This document shows, piece by piece, positions 7,279-14,616 of a DNA stretch of 15,907 nucleotides. The position numbers and the translations under genes are program-made. Within the stretch, counting starts at the first letter, position 1. The number at the start of each line of letters is the position of its first letter. The stretch comes from Chloroflexota bacterium (GTDB taxonomy: Bacteria > Chloroflexota > Dehalococcoidia > Dehalococcoidales > RBG-16-60-22): positions 1-15,907 of the forward strand of contig JACPQH010000043.1 in the NCBI GenBank assembly GCA_016190585.1, given 5' to 3'. The notes under the pieces were generated by a model. The model saw only the letters and a list, made by a program, of their open reading frames with translations, had not been told where the DNA came from and did no database searches.

Positions 7279-9246
7279 CTAACCCTCAAGCTGTCGCCGC
7301 ATAGCCATGTCATAGAGCACTCTCTCGCGGGCTTTGTCGATACCCAGCGCCTTGCGCTTGCTGTCTATGTGGGCGATCATGAGCTGGGCGGCCTTGATCG
7401 GGTCAGCCTCGAAAGCCCATTTGCCGCCGTAGAGCTTTTCCATATCCTTGAAGAGGTAGTCCGTAACCTCTTTGCTGCCGGTAGTGGGCCAGGTGACGCC
7501 GAACACCGTGTAGACGCCGCTGGCCACGAAGTACTGGCCGATGGCGATAGCCTTCTCGCTCATCCACTCCGGCGCCGCGCCGGCCACCGGCAGGTCGCTG
7601 ATGTCAACGCCGAGGCCGCCGTGCTTGACCATAGCGGTGGCGGCTACCAGGATGCGGCTGTTGTCCACGCAGGCTCCCAGGTGGAGCACCGGCGGGATGC
7701 CGACGGTCTCGCAGACCGAGGCCAGGCCTTCACCGGCGTACTGCGCGGCGGCTTCGGGCACCATCAACCCGGCCTCAGCGCTGGCCATGGCGCTGCACCC
7801 GGTCTGGATGACGAGCACATCGTTCTTGATCAGCTCCTTGACCATGGCGTTATGGGCCTCGTTGTGCGGCCAGCGGACGTTGTTGCAGCCGACCACGCCG
7901 GCGACGCCACGGATGCGCCCGTTGATGATGTTATCGTTAAGCGGCCGGTAGGAAGCCCGGAAGAGACCGCCGAGCAGGTAGTTGATGGTCTCATGGCTGA
8001 AACCGGCGATAAGGTCATGCTTTTCTTTCGGTATGCGCACGGCGCTGCCCCGCCTGGGGAAGTTCTCGACCGCCGCCCGGACCACGGCCTTGGCCGATGC
8101 CATAGCGTTGCGCTCGTCGAACTCGATGTGGGTGGCGCCCTTGATCTTGGCTTTGGGGGAGGTGGTGATTATCCTGGTGTGGTAGCACTGGGCGATATCC
8201 GGCAGGGATTCCATGATGCACTGGACATCCACCACCATGGCATCCACGGCGCCGGTCACCAGCGCCAGCTCCTGCTGGAGGAAGTTGCCGGCCAGGGGGA
8301 CGCCGCGCCGCATCAATATCTCGTTGGCGGTGCAGCACATGCCGGCCAGGTTGATTCCTTTGGCGCCGCTGGATTTGGCCAGGGCAACCATCTCCGGGTC
8401 CTGGGCCGCGGTAACGATCATCTCGGATAGCAGCGGCTCATGCCCGTGGATGATGATGTTCACCTCATCCTCTTTCAGGACGCCCAGGTTTACCTGGCTG
8501 AGGACGGGGGAGGGTGTGCCGAACATGATATCCTGGAGCTCGGTGGCCAGCATGCTGCCGCCCCAGCCGTCGGCCAGCGCGGTGCGCACGCCCTGCTTCA
8601 GCAGGTTCTCGTAGTCCTGGTCCACACCGGCATGCGTCCGGTGCATAATCTCCACGACTTCCCGGTCGATGGCGCGCGGGACGACCCCGAGCTGTTTCCA
8701 GATCTGCTGTCGTTTGAGGGGCGCTCTCTTGACAAAGAGAAGCTCGCCCTCCGGGCGACCGAACTCGGTCAGGGCTTTCTCGCCGATATCGATGGCGATC
8801 TCGCTGTTAGAGCGATTGCCGATCTCGACTCCCCAGTCCAGGGCGAGCTGGAGCAGCTTCTGCTCGTCTTTAAGCTCGTAGCCGGGGGCCTCGCCTTTCG
8901 CCGCCGCCAGGAAGAGCTCGCTGACAGCCCGAGCGTGGTCCGAGTGGGCGGCCGTGCCGGCGGCGATCATGCGGACAAACTGCCGGGTGGCGATGGTCTC
9001 GGCGGTCGCCCCGCAGACACCCCGCCGCTTCCGCTTCTCTTCGGGGGTCTCTTCCTTGCCCTTGGCCAGCGGGACGCGGCATGGCCCCATGCTGCAGTTC
9101 CGGCAACAACTGCCCACCGCCCCGATGGGGCAGGGTTTCATCTGCTCGGCCCGTTCAAAAGCGGTGCTGACCTTGTCAGCGCAGGCCTTGTCTAACAACT
9201 CGAGCGTCGCCTGGTCAACGCTAGCTTTGACCTTGTCTTCTGCCAT
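7279..9246 (-). CDS. acsA: Ni-Fe CO dehydrogenase catalytic subunit (AcsA/CooS)
   Basis: Reduces CO2 to CO (or the reverse) at the Ni-Fe-S C-cluster and feeds CO to AcsB. I start it at the ATG at 9244-9246 (655 residues) because GGAGG lies 9 bases upstream, at 9256-9260. An in-frame ATG at 9283-9285 would overlap acsD and lacks such a site. The D- and B-cluster cysteines are Cys39, Cys47, Cys48, Cys51, Cys56 and Cys78. C-cluster candidates are His267 or His269 in the HGHEP motif, Cys305, Cys343, Cys454, Cys484 and Cys526 (GCNN, TGCSA, GACVDNS). All expected ligands are present. The spacing between the last two is 42 residues, shorter than the 50 I recall for well-known CooS proteins, because the loop before PPVLHLGAC is shorter. 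The subunit should form a homodimer with AcsB attached. Nickel loading would depend on cooC upstream. Confidence 0.97.
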   Translation of the reverse strand: MAEDKVKASVDQATLELLDKACADKVSTAFERAEQMKPCPIGAVGSCCRNCSMGPCRVPLAKGKEETPEEKRKRRGVCGATAETIATRQFVRMIAAGTAAHSDHARAVSELFLAAAKGEAPGYELKDEQKLLQLALDWGVEIGNRSNSEIAIDIGEKALTEFGRPEGELLFVKRAPLKRQQIWKQLGVVPRAIDREVVEIMHRTHAGVDQDYENLLKQGVRTALADGWGGSMLATELQDIMFGTPSPVLSQVNLGVLKEDEVNIIIHGHEPLLSEMIVTAAQDPEMVALAKSSGAKGINLAGMCCTANEILMRRGVPLAGNFLQQELALVTGAVDAMVVDVQCIMESLPDIAQCYHTRIITTSPKAKIKGATHIEFDERNAMASAKAVVRAAVENFPRRGSAVRIPKEKHDLIAGFSHETINYLLGGLFRASYRPLNDNIINGRIRGVAGVVGCNNVRWPHNEAHNAMVKELIKNDVLVIQTGCSAMASAEAGLMVPEAAAQYAGEGLASVCETVGIPPVLHLGACVDNSRILVAATAMVKHGGLGVDISDLPVAGAAPEWMSEKAIAIGQYFVASGVYTVFGVTWPTTGSKEVTDYLFKDMEKLYGGKWAFEADPIKAAQLMIAHIDSKRKALGIDKARERVLYDMAMRRQLEG

Positions 9247-9255
9247 GTGAATTAT

Positions 9256-9260
9256 CCTCC
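9256..9260 (-). promoter_or_regulatory. Shine-Dalgarno that fixes the acsA start
   Basis: GGAGG on the minus strand lies between the acsD stop (9263-9265) and the ATG at 9244-9246, with a 9-base spacing. It supports the 655-residue start over the ATG 13 codons upstream. Confidence 0.75.
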
Positions 9261-9262
9261 AA

Positions 9263-10210
9263 TTATGGAGCTGAAAGCTCCGCAATCATGTCCTTGACCA
9301 GTTTGATAGCTTCCGGGTGCCTCATGACCAGGACGTCGCCGCCGGCGATGAGCAGTACCATGGCTGACATGGCCTCGAGCAGGATGCCGCGTTTCCGGGC
9401 GTCGCCCAGCTTGGGGTCCTCGGCCTCGGGGGTCTTGGCCTCCTTGGTCTTCCAGGTCTCCTTGGCGATGTTGCACAGGATGGGGAACTGGAGCTTGTCG
9501 TCCTGCTGGGCCACCGCCGCCATCCTCATCCTCTCCATCACCGAGTACGCGTACTCGATGCCGTAGCCGATGCCGCTGACGGTGGGGTCCATGATAATGA
9601 GGTCATCCGGCACACCGAGGTTGCCCAGCAGGATATTGAGCTGCTTGGCCAGGTTAATGTCAATCGGGGTTGAGGCGGCCACGGTGTGATGGTAGCCGAT
9701 GGCGGCCGCGCCGATGCGCTTGTGGTCGCCTTCCTCGACGGGCCCGAGCACCAGGTTCTTGCCCTGGCAGACCTCGGCGACCTTGCGCAGGACCTCGGTA
9801 TCTTTATCATGGTTGGCGGTGCCCCAGACGATGAGCGGCACGTCAATGGCGTCCGCCACTTTCTTGACCACGGCGGCGGCCTCGTCAGCGCCCCGGTTTT
9901 CCCCGTTAGGGTCGGTGCTGAGTAGCTGGAGGCAGATCATCTCCGCGCCGTACTCGTTGATACATTTTTTCGCCCAGGCCACCGGGTCGCTCGTAACGCC
10001 GGCGAAAGGCTCGAGAGCGGCCTCCGCCCACTCGTCGGGAGGCGAGTCATAGACCTCCATGGCGATCTTGGGCAGGTTCGGCATCTCCCCCTCGAAGAGA
10101 TAGAAGGGGTAAGCGGTCTCACCGCCTACGGTAAGGGTCCTGGGCCCCTTGCCCAGCTTGAGCTCCTTTATCTTGCCGGTGTATGCGGTCTTGGGGATAT
10201 CTAGGGCCAT
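9263..10210 (-). CDS. acsD: Corrinoid iron-sulfur protein small subunit (AcsD)
   Basis: Small (delta/beta) subunit of the CoFeSP. It pairs with AcsC to hold and shield the corrinoid during methyl transfer. The 315 residues match the family length and form a TIM-barrel-like CdhD fold. Recognisable stretches are ETAYPFYLFEGEMPN (30s-40s), MEVYDSPPDEW, the strand EMICLQLLSTDPNG, VPLIVWGTANHDKD, and MDPTVSGIGYGIEYAYSVMERM. There are no Fe-S cysteines, as expected. The ATG at 10208-10210 is preceded by AGGAGG. It follows the 60-residue ORF by 15 bases and precedes acsA by 16. A small perfect hairpin lies in its last codons. Its separation from acsC by acsA and acsB is compatible with operon expression but differs from the adjacent acsC-acsD order of Moorella. 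Confidence 0.96.
   Translation of the reverse strand: MALDIPKTAYTGKIKELKLGKGPRTLTVGGETAYPFYLFEGEMPNLPKIAMEVYDSPPDEWAEAALEPFAGVTSDPVAWAKKCINEYGAEMICLQLLSTDPNGENRGADEAAAVVKKVADAIDVPLIVWGTANHDKDTEVLRKVAEVCQGKNLVLGPVEEGDHKRIGAAAIGYHHTVAASTPIDINLAKQLNILLGNLGVPDDLIIMDPTVSGIGYGIEYAYSVMERMRMAAVAQQDDKLQFPILCNIAKETWKTKEAKTPEAEDPKLGDARKRGILLEAMSAMVLLIAGGDVLVMRHPEAIKLVKDMIAELSAP
9267..9281. repeat. Short inverted repeat at the acsD-acsA junction
   Basis: GGAGCT-GAA-AGCTCC is a perfect 6-bp stem with a 3-base loop. It lies in the last codons of acsD, just upstream of the acsA Shine-Dalgarno. No U-run follows, so it does not look like a terminator. It might affect acsA translation or mRNA stability, or be chance. 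Confidence 0.35.
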
Positions 10211-10225
10211 TTCTCCTCCTTCGGC

Positions 10226-10408
10226 TTATGCCGGGTTTTTCCGTTTTTCGCTGCCGAACCAGTCTTTGCTGTAAAAGTAGCGTTCCGCAGACTGAAGGTA
10301 TTTCAGCTTTTCGTCCCGGTTCTGGAGTTTCTCGCGCCAGTGCCCCAGGGATTTTTCTTCGGGTTTACCCGGCTCGAAGGTTGCCTCTTGCTTCTCGGCT
10401 TTTGTCAC
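10226..10408 (-). CDS. Small charged protein of unknown function (60 aa)
   Basis: I do not recognise this protein. It is a 60-residue, lysine- and glutamate-rich, soluble-looking polypeptide without cysteine, signal peptide or membrane segment. The first half is polar and probably disordered or helical. The second half, with GHWREKLQNRDEKLKYLQ and then ERYFYSKDWFGSE, is aromatic-rich and could be an amphipathic helix plus a binding motif. The case for a real gene is strong. AAGGAGG at 10416-10422 sits 7 bases before the GTG at 10406-10408. The SD overlaps the folD stop codon, and acsD follows with its own SD after 15 bases. Without this ORF the folD-acsD gap would be the only sizeable one in the run. 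The context suggests a role with the CoFeSP or CODH/ACS complex, but that is inference. Confidence 0.7.
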   Translation of the reverse strand: MTKAEKQEATFEPGKPEEKSLGHWREKLQNRDEKLKYLQSAERYFYSKDWFGSEKRKNPA

Positions 10409-10415
10409 TTCTTTT

Positions 10416-10422
10416 CCTCCTT
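10416..10422 (-). promoter_or_regulatory. Shine-Dalgarno of the 60-residue ORF, overlapping the folD stop
   Basis: A full AAGGAGG lies 7 bases before the GTG at 10406-10408 and overlaps the folD TAA (10422-10424). This supports both the reality of the small gene and its GTG start. Confidence 0.7.
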
Positions 10423-11309
10423 TAGGTTAAGCCGGCGGCCAGCCTGGCCGCTTTGACGGTGTTTAACATGAGCATGGTGATGGTCATTGGCCCCACGCCG
10501 CCGGGGACCGGGGTGATTGCTTTTGCCTTTTCCTTTACCGCGTCGAAGTCAACATCGCCCACAAGAATAGCCTTGCCGCTGGCGCTCATCCCGATCCGGT
10601 TTACCCCGACGTCGATCACGACGACGCCCGGTTTCACCATATCAGCGGTCAAGGCTTTGGGTTTCCCGGCTGCTACAATTATTATATCAGCTTGACGGGT
10701 GTGAAGTGAAATATCACGCGTGCCGGTATGACACACGGTGACCGTGGCGTTGGCCCCGGCCTTCTTCTGGAGCAGGATGTTGGCGATTGGTTTGCCGACG
10801 ATGTTGGAGCGCCCCATCACCACGACCTCCGCGCCGTCAATCTCGATGTCGGACCGTACCAGGAGCTGCTGGATGCCGTGCGGCGTGCAGGGCAGGAAAT
10901 CCGGCTCGCCGATCATCAGCTTGCCCAGGCTTACGGGGTGGAAACCGTCCACGTCCTTCCGGGGGTTGATGGCGTAGAGCACCTCGGTCTCGTTGAGGTG
11001 CTTGGGCAGCGGCAGCTGCACCAGGATGCCGTTTATCCTGGGATCATTGTTCAGCTTGTTGACCAGGTCCATCAGCTCTTTCTGCGTGGTTTTCTCCGGG
11101 AGGTTTCTCCTGTCCGAGTAGATGCCGAGAGCGTTGGCCGCTTTTTCCTTGCCGGTCACGTAGGAGATGGAGGCGGGGTTCTCGCCGACCAGCACCGTGG
11201 CCAGACCGGGCACGATATTGTGCCTGGCTTTGAGCCCGTCGATCTCTGCCTTGAGCTCTTCGCGGATGTCCGCGGCGATCTTGTTGCCGTCAATAATCTG
11301 AGCTGTCAT
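10422..11309 (-). CDS. folD: Bifunctional methylene-THF dehydrogenase / methenyl-THF cyclohydrolase (FolD)
   Basis: Interconverts formyl-, methenyl- and methylene-tetrahydrofolate, using NAD(P)(H), in the methyl branch. The 295 residues have the family length. Tyr50 and Lys54 in SYVTGKEKAA are the catalytic pair. Other signatures are GILVQLPLP, KDVDGFHP, FLPCTPHG, the Rossmann-loop motif GRSNIVGKP and the C-terminal TPVPGGVGPMT. All key motifs are intact. The ATG at 11307-11309 has AAGGGGGT four bases upstream, and the gene follows cooC by 12 bases. Its position between cooC and the CoFeSP gene ties it to the Wood-Ljungdahl pathway rather than only to biosynthetic one-carbon metabolism. Cofactor preference (NAD or NADP) cannot be read from the sequence by eye. 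Confidence 0.97.
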   Translation of the reverse strand: MTAQIIDGNKIAADIREELKAEIDGLKARHNIVPGLATVLVGENPASISYVTGKEKAANALGIYSDRRNLPEKTTQKELMDLVNKLNNDPRINGILVQLPLPKHLNETEVLYAINPRKDVDGFHPVSLGKLMIGEPDFLPCTPHGIQQLLVRSDIEIDGAEVVVMGRSNIVGKPIANILLQKKAGANATVTVCHTGTRDISLHTRQADIIIVAAGKPKALTADMVKPGVVVIDVGVNRIGMSASGKAILVGDVDFDAVKEKAKAITPVPGGVGPMTITMLMLNTVKAARLAAGLT

Positions 11310-11321
11310 GTTACCCCCTTA

Positions 11322-12080
11322 TCATTTAATCGCGAGCCGGTCCATCAAGCCGTTAACCGCCTGCACCGCGACCGAGGTATCCGGCAGGGTGACCAGTGGC
11401 TGGAAGTTAAGATCGAACTCCTTTATCTGCGCGTCGAGGGGCACCGCGGCCGCGACCTCGAGTCCGAGGCGGCCCATCTCTTCCCGGACCAGGGGGTCTA
11501 TCTCGCCGGGAACCTGGTTGATAATTACGGACTCCCTCCTGACGACCAGCTTAAGCTCCCGGACAAGCTCTTTTAGGCGCGCGATGGTACGGATGCCCTT
11601 CATGGAGTGGTCGGAAACGAAGAGCAGCTCGTCCACGTTCTGGGTGGTGCGGCGGCTGAGGTGCTCCATGCCCGCCTCGTTATCCATGACGGTATAGGGG
11701 TAGTTGCCCATCAGGGAGTCCATGAACTTTCTTAACATAAGGTTAGGGTAGCAGTAGCACTCCGGCCCCTCGCCCCGCCCCATGGTCAGCAGGTCGAGCC
11801 CCTGGCTCTCCAGGAGGGCGTCGTTTAGCTTGAACTCGAGGTAAGCCTCCTTGGTCATGCCCGGCGGGATATTTATCTTCTCCTCGTTAAAGGTGACGAT
11901 GATGGAGCCGATGGTCTGGCTGATTTTGAGGCCGAGGCTGTCCCCGAGATTGGCGTTGGGGTCGGCATCCACGGCCAGGATGGGGCATTTACCTTTTTGG
12001 AGCAGATAGCGAATGATGAGGCTGGTTATCGAGGTCTTGCCCGTGCCTCCTTTGCCGGCGACGGCGATGGTGATACTCAT
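11322..12080 (-). CDS. cooC: CODH nickel-insertion ATPase (CooC/AcsF family)
   Basis: MinD/ParA-type P-loop ATPase that delivers nickel to the C-cluster of CO dehydrogenase or to the A-cluster of ACS. The deviant Walker A is GKGGTGKT at residues 9-16, with DADPNANLG at 38-46. The nickel-binding CxC motif is Cys108-Tyr-Cys110, within GPECYCYPN, and DNEAGMEHLSRR supplies the switch region. The 252-residue length is normal. The ATG at 12078-12080 overlaps the stop of the upstream activator gene as ATGA, so translation is probably coupled, and GGAGG lies 7 bases upstream. Only one CooC-family gene is in the window, so it may serve both metal sites; CooC and AcsF cannot be told apart by eye. Confidence 0.95.
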   Translation of the reverse strand: MSITIAVAGKGGTGKTSITSLIIRYLLQKGKCPILAVDADPNANLGDSLGLKISQTIGSIIVTFNEEKINIPPGMTKEAYLEFKLNDALLESQGLDLLTMGRGEGPECYCYPNLMLRKFMDSLMGNYPYTVMDNEAGMEHLSRRTTQNVDELLFVSDHSMKGIRTIARLKELVRELKLVVRRESVIINQVPGEIDPLVREEMGRLGLEVAAAVPLDAQIKEFDLNFQPLVTLPDTSVAVQAVNGLMDRLAIK

Positions 12081-14044
12081 TGGACTACCTCCGTGCGCGG
12101 GCCGGGCCGGCCGGCCAACCGTTTGCTTACTGTGGGGAACTCGTCGGTATGGGTATGGGGCAGGAACAGCGAGGCGATGTAGCCGTCCATGAAATCGGTG
12201 TTCTCGCTGAGCTCGATATTCGTCATCATCCGGGCGACCCGCCGGGCGTCATCCAGCAGGTCGACCGAGTAGGAGGTCAGCCGCGCCCCGAGGAGGGAGC
12301 CGTTGCCGATAAAGATAAATTTATCCGGCGGCAGGTCCGGCAGCAGCCCGATGGTGATGGACTTTGCCACGTTCAGGTGGCTGCCGAAGGCCCCGGCGAT
12401 GATAACCATATCGTAATCAGCCGGCTTGACACCCACGCTCTTGCTCAGGGTTTGGAAGCCGGCGTACATGGCGGCCTTGGCCCTCATCAGGTTGTCGATA
12501 TCGACTTCGGTTACCACGATGTCTTTCTCGATCTGCGTTTCCGGCGCCCATGCCAACACGTATTCGTAGCCGTCGGTACCCGGCCGGATGCGGTCGCTGC
12601 CCAGTTCGCGGTTAAACTTGCCGTTGGGTGAGATGATGTTGTTTTCCAGCAGGGAAGCGGTCAGGTTTATCAGCCCGGAGCCACAGATGCCCCGCGGCCG
12701 GGAGCCGCCGATGGTGCCGATAGCAGGCGCCAGGGTGGACGGGTCGATATTGACCTCCTCGATGGCGCCGTCGATAGCCACGATGCCGTGCCGGATGCCG
12801 CCGCCTTCAAAGGCGGGCCCGGCCGAGCAGGAGCTGGTAACCATCCAGTCCGAGTTCCCGATGACGATCTCGCCGTTGGTGCCGATATCGATGTAGAAGG
12901 TCAGGTTGGACCTCTGGTGAATGCCGGCTCCGATAATGCCGGAGACGATGTCCCCGCCGACGTAGCTGGAGACCGCCGGAAAGGTATAGAGGTAGACGTG
13001 GTCAGGGACATCGATGCCGAGCGCGCCGGCCGGGATGGCGGGGAAGAAGTTGGCTACCGGGGTATAGGGCGCGAGGCGGATATATTTCGGGTCCAGCCCG
13101 AGCAGTATCTGCGTCATGGTGGTGTTCCCGGCCGCCATGATATGCTCGATATCGTCAGGCTCGACCCTGGCATGGGCGAGGAGCTCGGCGATGACCTCGT
13201 TGACAGTCTTGACGACGGCCTGCTGCAGGGTTTCCAGACCGCCCGGCTTCTGGCAGTAGTTTATCCGGCTGATAACATCCTGTCCGTAGCTTATCTGCTT
13301 GTTGAACTGGATGGCGTCGGCCAGCACGCGGCCCCGGTTCAGGTCGAGCAGCTGCCCGACGACCGTAGTGGTGCCGATGTCGATCGCCAGGGAATAATGC
13401 CGCTGCCGGGTATCGCCCGGCTCGATGTTTATCAAGCGCGGACGCCGGGCGTCGCCGGCGCGGGGGCGGGCCGCAGTCACCAGGGTAGTCGCGGTGACCT
13501 TCCAGTCGCCCTGGCGCAGCACCTCGGCCATTTTCCGGACGACCCCGAAGTCAACGACGATATTGCTCAGGTCGTACCGCTGCTTGAGACCGCGGAGCAA
13601 ACGGGAAAGGTCGCTGGTGTTGTCCGCGGAGGTCGGCGGCGGCAGCTCGAGGTAGTACTTGGTGAGCGGCGGTTTGAACCGCCAGCCGGTGGCCAGCACC
13701 TCGGAGACCTGCTTGCTCTCCCGGGTAAGAACGGCCTTTTCCAGCCGGGACTCGACCGGGACGTAGACATCAAGGTCGCTCAGGATGCGGCTCTGGCAAG
13801 CCTGCCGGATACCCTGCTTGTACTCCTTTTCGGTGAGCCTTTTCGTGCGGGTGGTCTCGACCTCGCCCTTCTCCACGAGCACCTTACAGGTGCCGCAGGT
13901 GCCGGCCCCGCCGCACGAGGCGTAAATATGCACCCCGGCGGCGATGGCCACCTGAAGGAGGTTTTCCCCCCGCTCGGCGATGACGTCCACATTGTCCGGT
14001 TTGAAGTGGACTCTTACTTGTTCTTTAGGTTTCGGTCTGGCCAC
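12077..14044 (-). CDS. acsV: Reductive activator of the corrinoid iron-sulfur protein (RACo/AcsV-like)
   Basis: ATP-driven electron donor that returns inactive Co(II) CoFeSP to Co(I), known as RACo, AcsV or ORF7 in acetogens. The 655 residues begin with a [2Fe-2S] plant-type ferredoxin domain with Cys44, Cys50, Cys53 and Cys83 (CGGAGTCGTC, then QACQS). A linker and middle domain follow (about 100-215), then a C-terminal ASKHA ATPase domain. The phosphate loops are DIGTTTVV at 222-229 and IDIGTNGE at 385-392, with SAGPAFEGGGI at 407-417 and GAFGSHLN near 551. The GTG at 14042-14044 has AGGAG upstream. The gene overlaps cooC by four bases. Related ASKHA-ferredoxin proteins also reactivate other corrinoid methyltransferases, but the location among acs genes makes CoFeSP the likely target. 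Confidence 0.93.
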   Translation of the reverse strand: MARPKPKEQVRVHFKPDNVDVIAERGENLLQVAIAAGVHIYASCGGAGTCGTCKVLVEKGEVETTRTKRLTEKEYKQGIRQACQSRILSDLDVYVPVESRLEKAVLTRESKQVSEVLATGWRFKPPLTKYYLELPPPTSADNTSDLSRLLRGLKQRYDLSNIVVDFGVVRKMAEVLRQGDWKVTATTLVTAARPRAGDARRPRLINIEPGDTRQRHYSLAIDIGTTTVVGQLLDLNRGRVLADAIQFNKQISYGQDVISRINYCQKPGGLETLQQAVVKTVNEVIAELLAHARVEPDDIEHIMAAGNTTMTQILLGLDPKYIRLAPYTPVANFFPAIPAGALGIDVPDHVYLYTFPAVSSYVGGDIVSGIIGAGIHQRSNLTFYIDIGTNGEIVIGNSDWMVTSSCSAGPAFEGGGIRHGIVAIDGAIEEVNIDPSTLAPAIGTIGGSRPRGICGSGLINLTASLLENNIISPNGKFNRELGSDRIRPGTDGYEYVLAWAPETQIEKDIVVTEVDIDNLMRAKAAMYAGFQTLSKSVGVKPADYDMVIIAGAFGSHLNVAKSITIGLLPDLPPDKFIFIGNGSLLGARLTSYSVDLLDDARRVARMMTNIELSENTDFMDGYIASLFLPHTHTDEFPTVSKRLAGRPGPRTEVVQ

Positions 14045-14061
14045 CCGGGCTCCTGTTAATA

Positions 14062-14616
14062 TTAGTCAACCTCGTGAAGTCCGGTCACCCGGCCGGTCTT
14101 GGTGTCGACGTCTATCCGGCGGAAGGCCGGGTCGGACGCCGTGCCGGGCATCAGGGTAATCGTCCCGGCGCAGGGGCAGAGGAACTTGGCGCCGGAGTAG
14201 ATAAGGACGTCGCGGATGGGCAGCACCCAGCCCTTGGGCACGCCTTTGAGGGCGGGGTCATGGGTCAGGCTGAGGTGGGTCTTGACCATCATGGTGGCGT
14301 ACTCGTCGAATTTGGGGTCGGCCTCGAAAGCCCGGGCCTTGGCCTCGGCCTCGGGGCTCCAGGAGACGCCGTCCGCCCCGTAGACGACCCTGGCGATTTT
14401 CTCCACCCGCTGGCGCAGCTTCATCTCGTTGGGATAGAGGAACCGGAAATCGTTCTTTTCATTGGCGGCATCCATCACGGCGTCCGCCAGCTCGACGGCG
14501 CCCTCGCCGCCCCTGGCCCACTGCTCAGAAACGGCGCAGCGCGCGCCGGCGGCTTCCGCCGCCTTTCTCACCAGGGCGACCTCGGCCGGGGTATCGGGGG
14601 GGAAGGAGGTGATGCA
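14062..14616 (-). pseudogene. fhs: Formate--tetrahydrofolate ligase, C-terminal part in shifted frame
   Basis: This is the rest of fhs in a different frame. It picks up as [20 protein letters not shown], equivalent to the family's AINxFPTDTxAE segment, then [18 protein letters not shown]. Further on come [14 protein letters not shown], the C-terminal glycine-rich [30 protein letters not shown] and the normal end, [10 protein letters not shown]. With about 47 bases restored, the whole gene would encode about 590 residues. A GTG at 14569-14571 has a weak GAGG upstream, so independent translation of a 169-residue fragment is conceivable but not expected to give an active enzyme. It ends 17 bases before the RACo-like gene. 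Confidence 0.8.

Noticed and set aside
9267..9281. Hairpin considered as a transcription terminator
   Set aside because: The stem is only 6 bp, no U-run follows on the minus strand, and it lies before acsA within the operon.
9247..9285. 13-codon N-terminal extension of acsA from the ATG at 9283-9285
   Set aside because: It overlaps the acsD coding end and lacks an SD, whereas the ATG at 9244-9246 has GGAGG 9 bases upstream and gives the family-typical N-terminus.
12788..14059. Plus-strand open frame of 423 codons opposite the RACo-like gene
   Set aside because: It is a shadow of a gene with clear ferredoxin and ASKHA motifs and has no family resemblance of its own.
14569..14571. Separate gene starting at this GTG (a naturally split Fhs)
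   Set aside because: The conserved frame extends upstream of the GTG, the SD is weak, and the N-terminal half ends in non-homologous sequence, so a deletion or sequence error is simpler.
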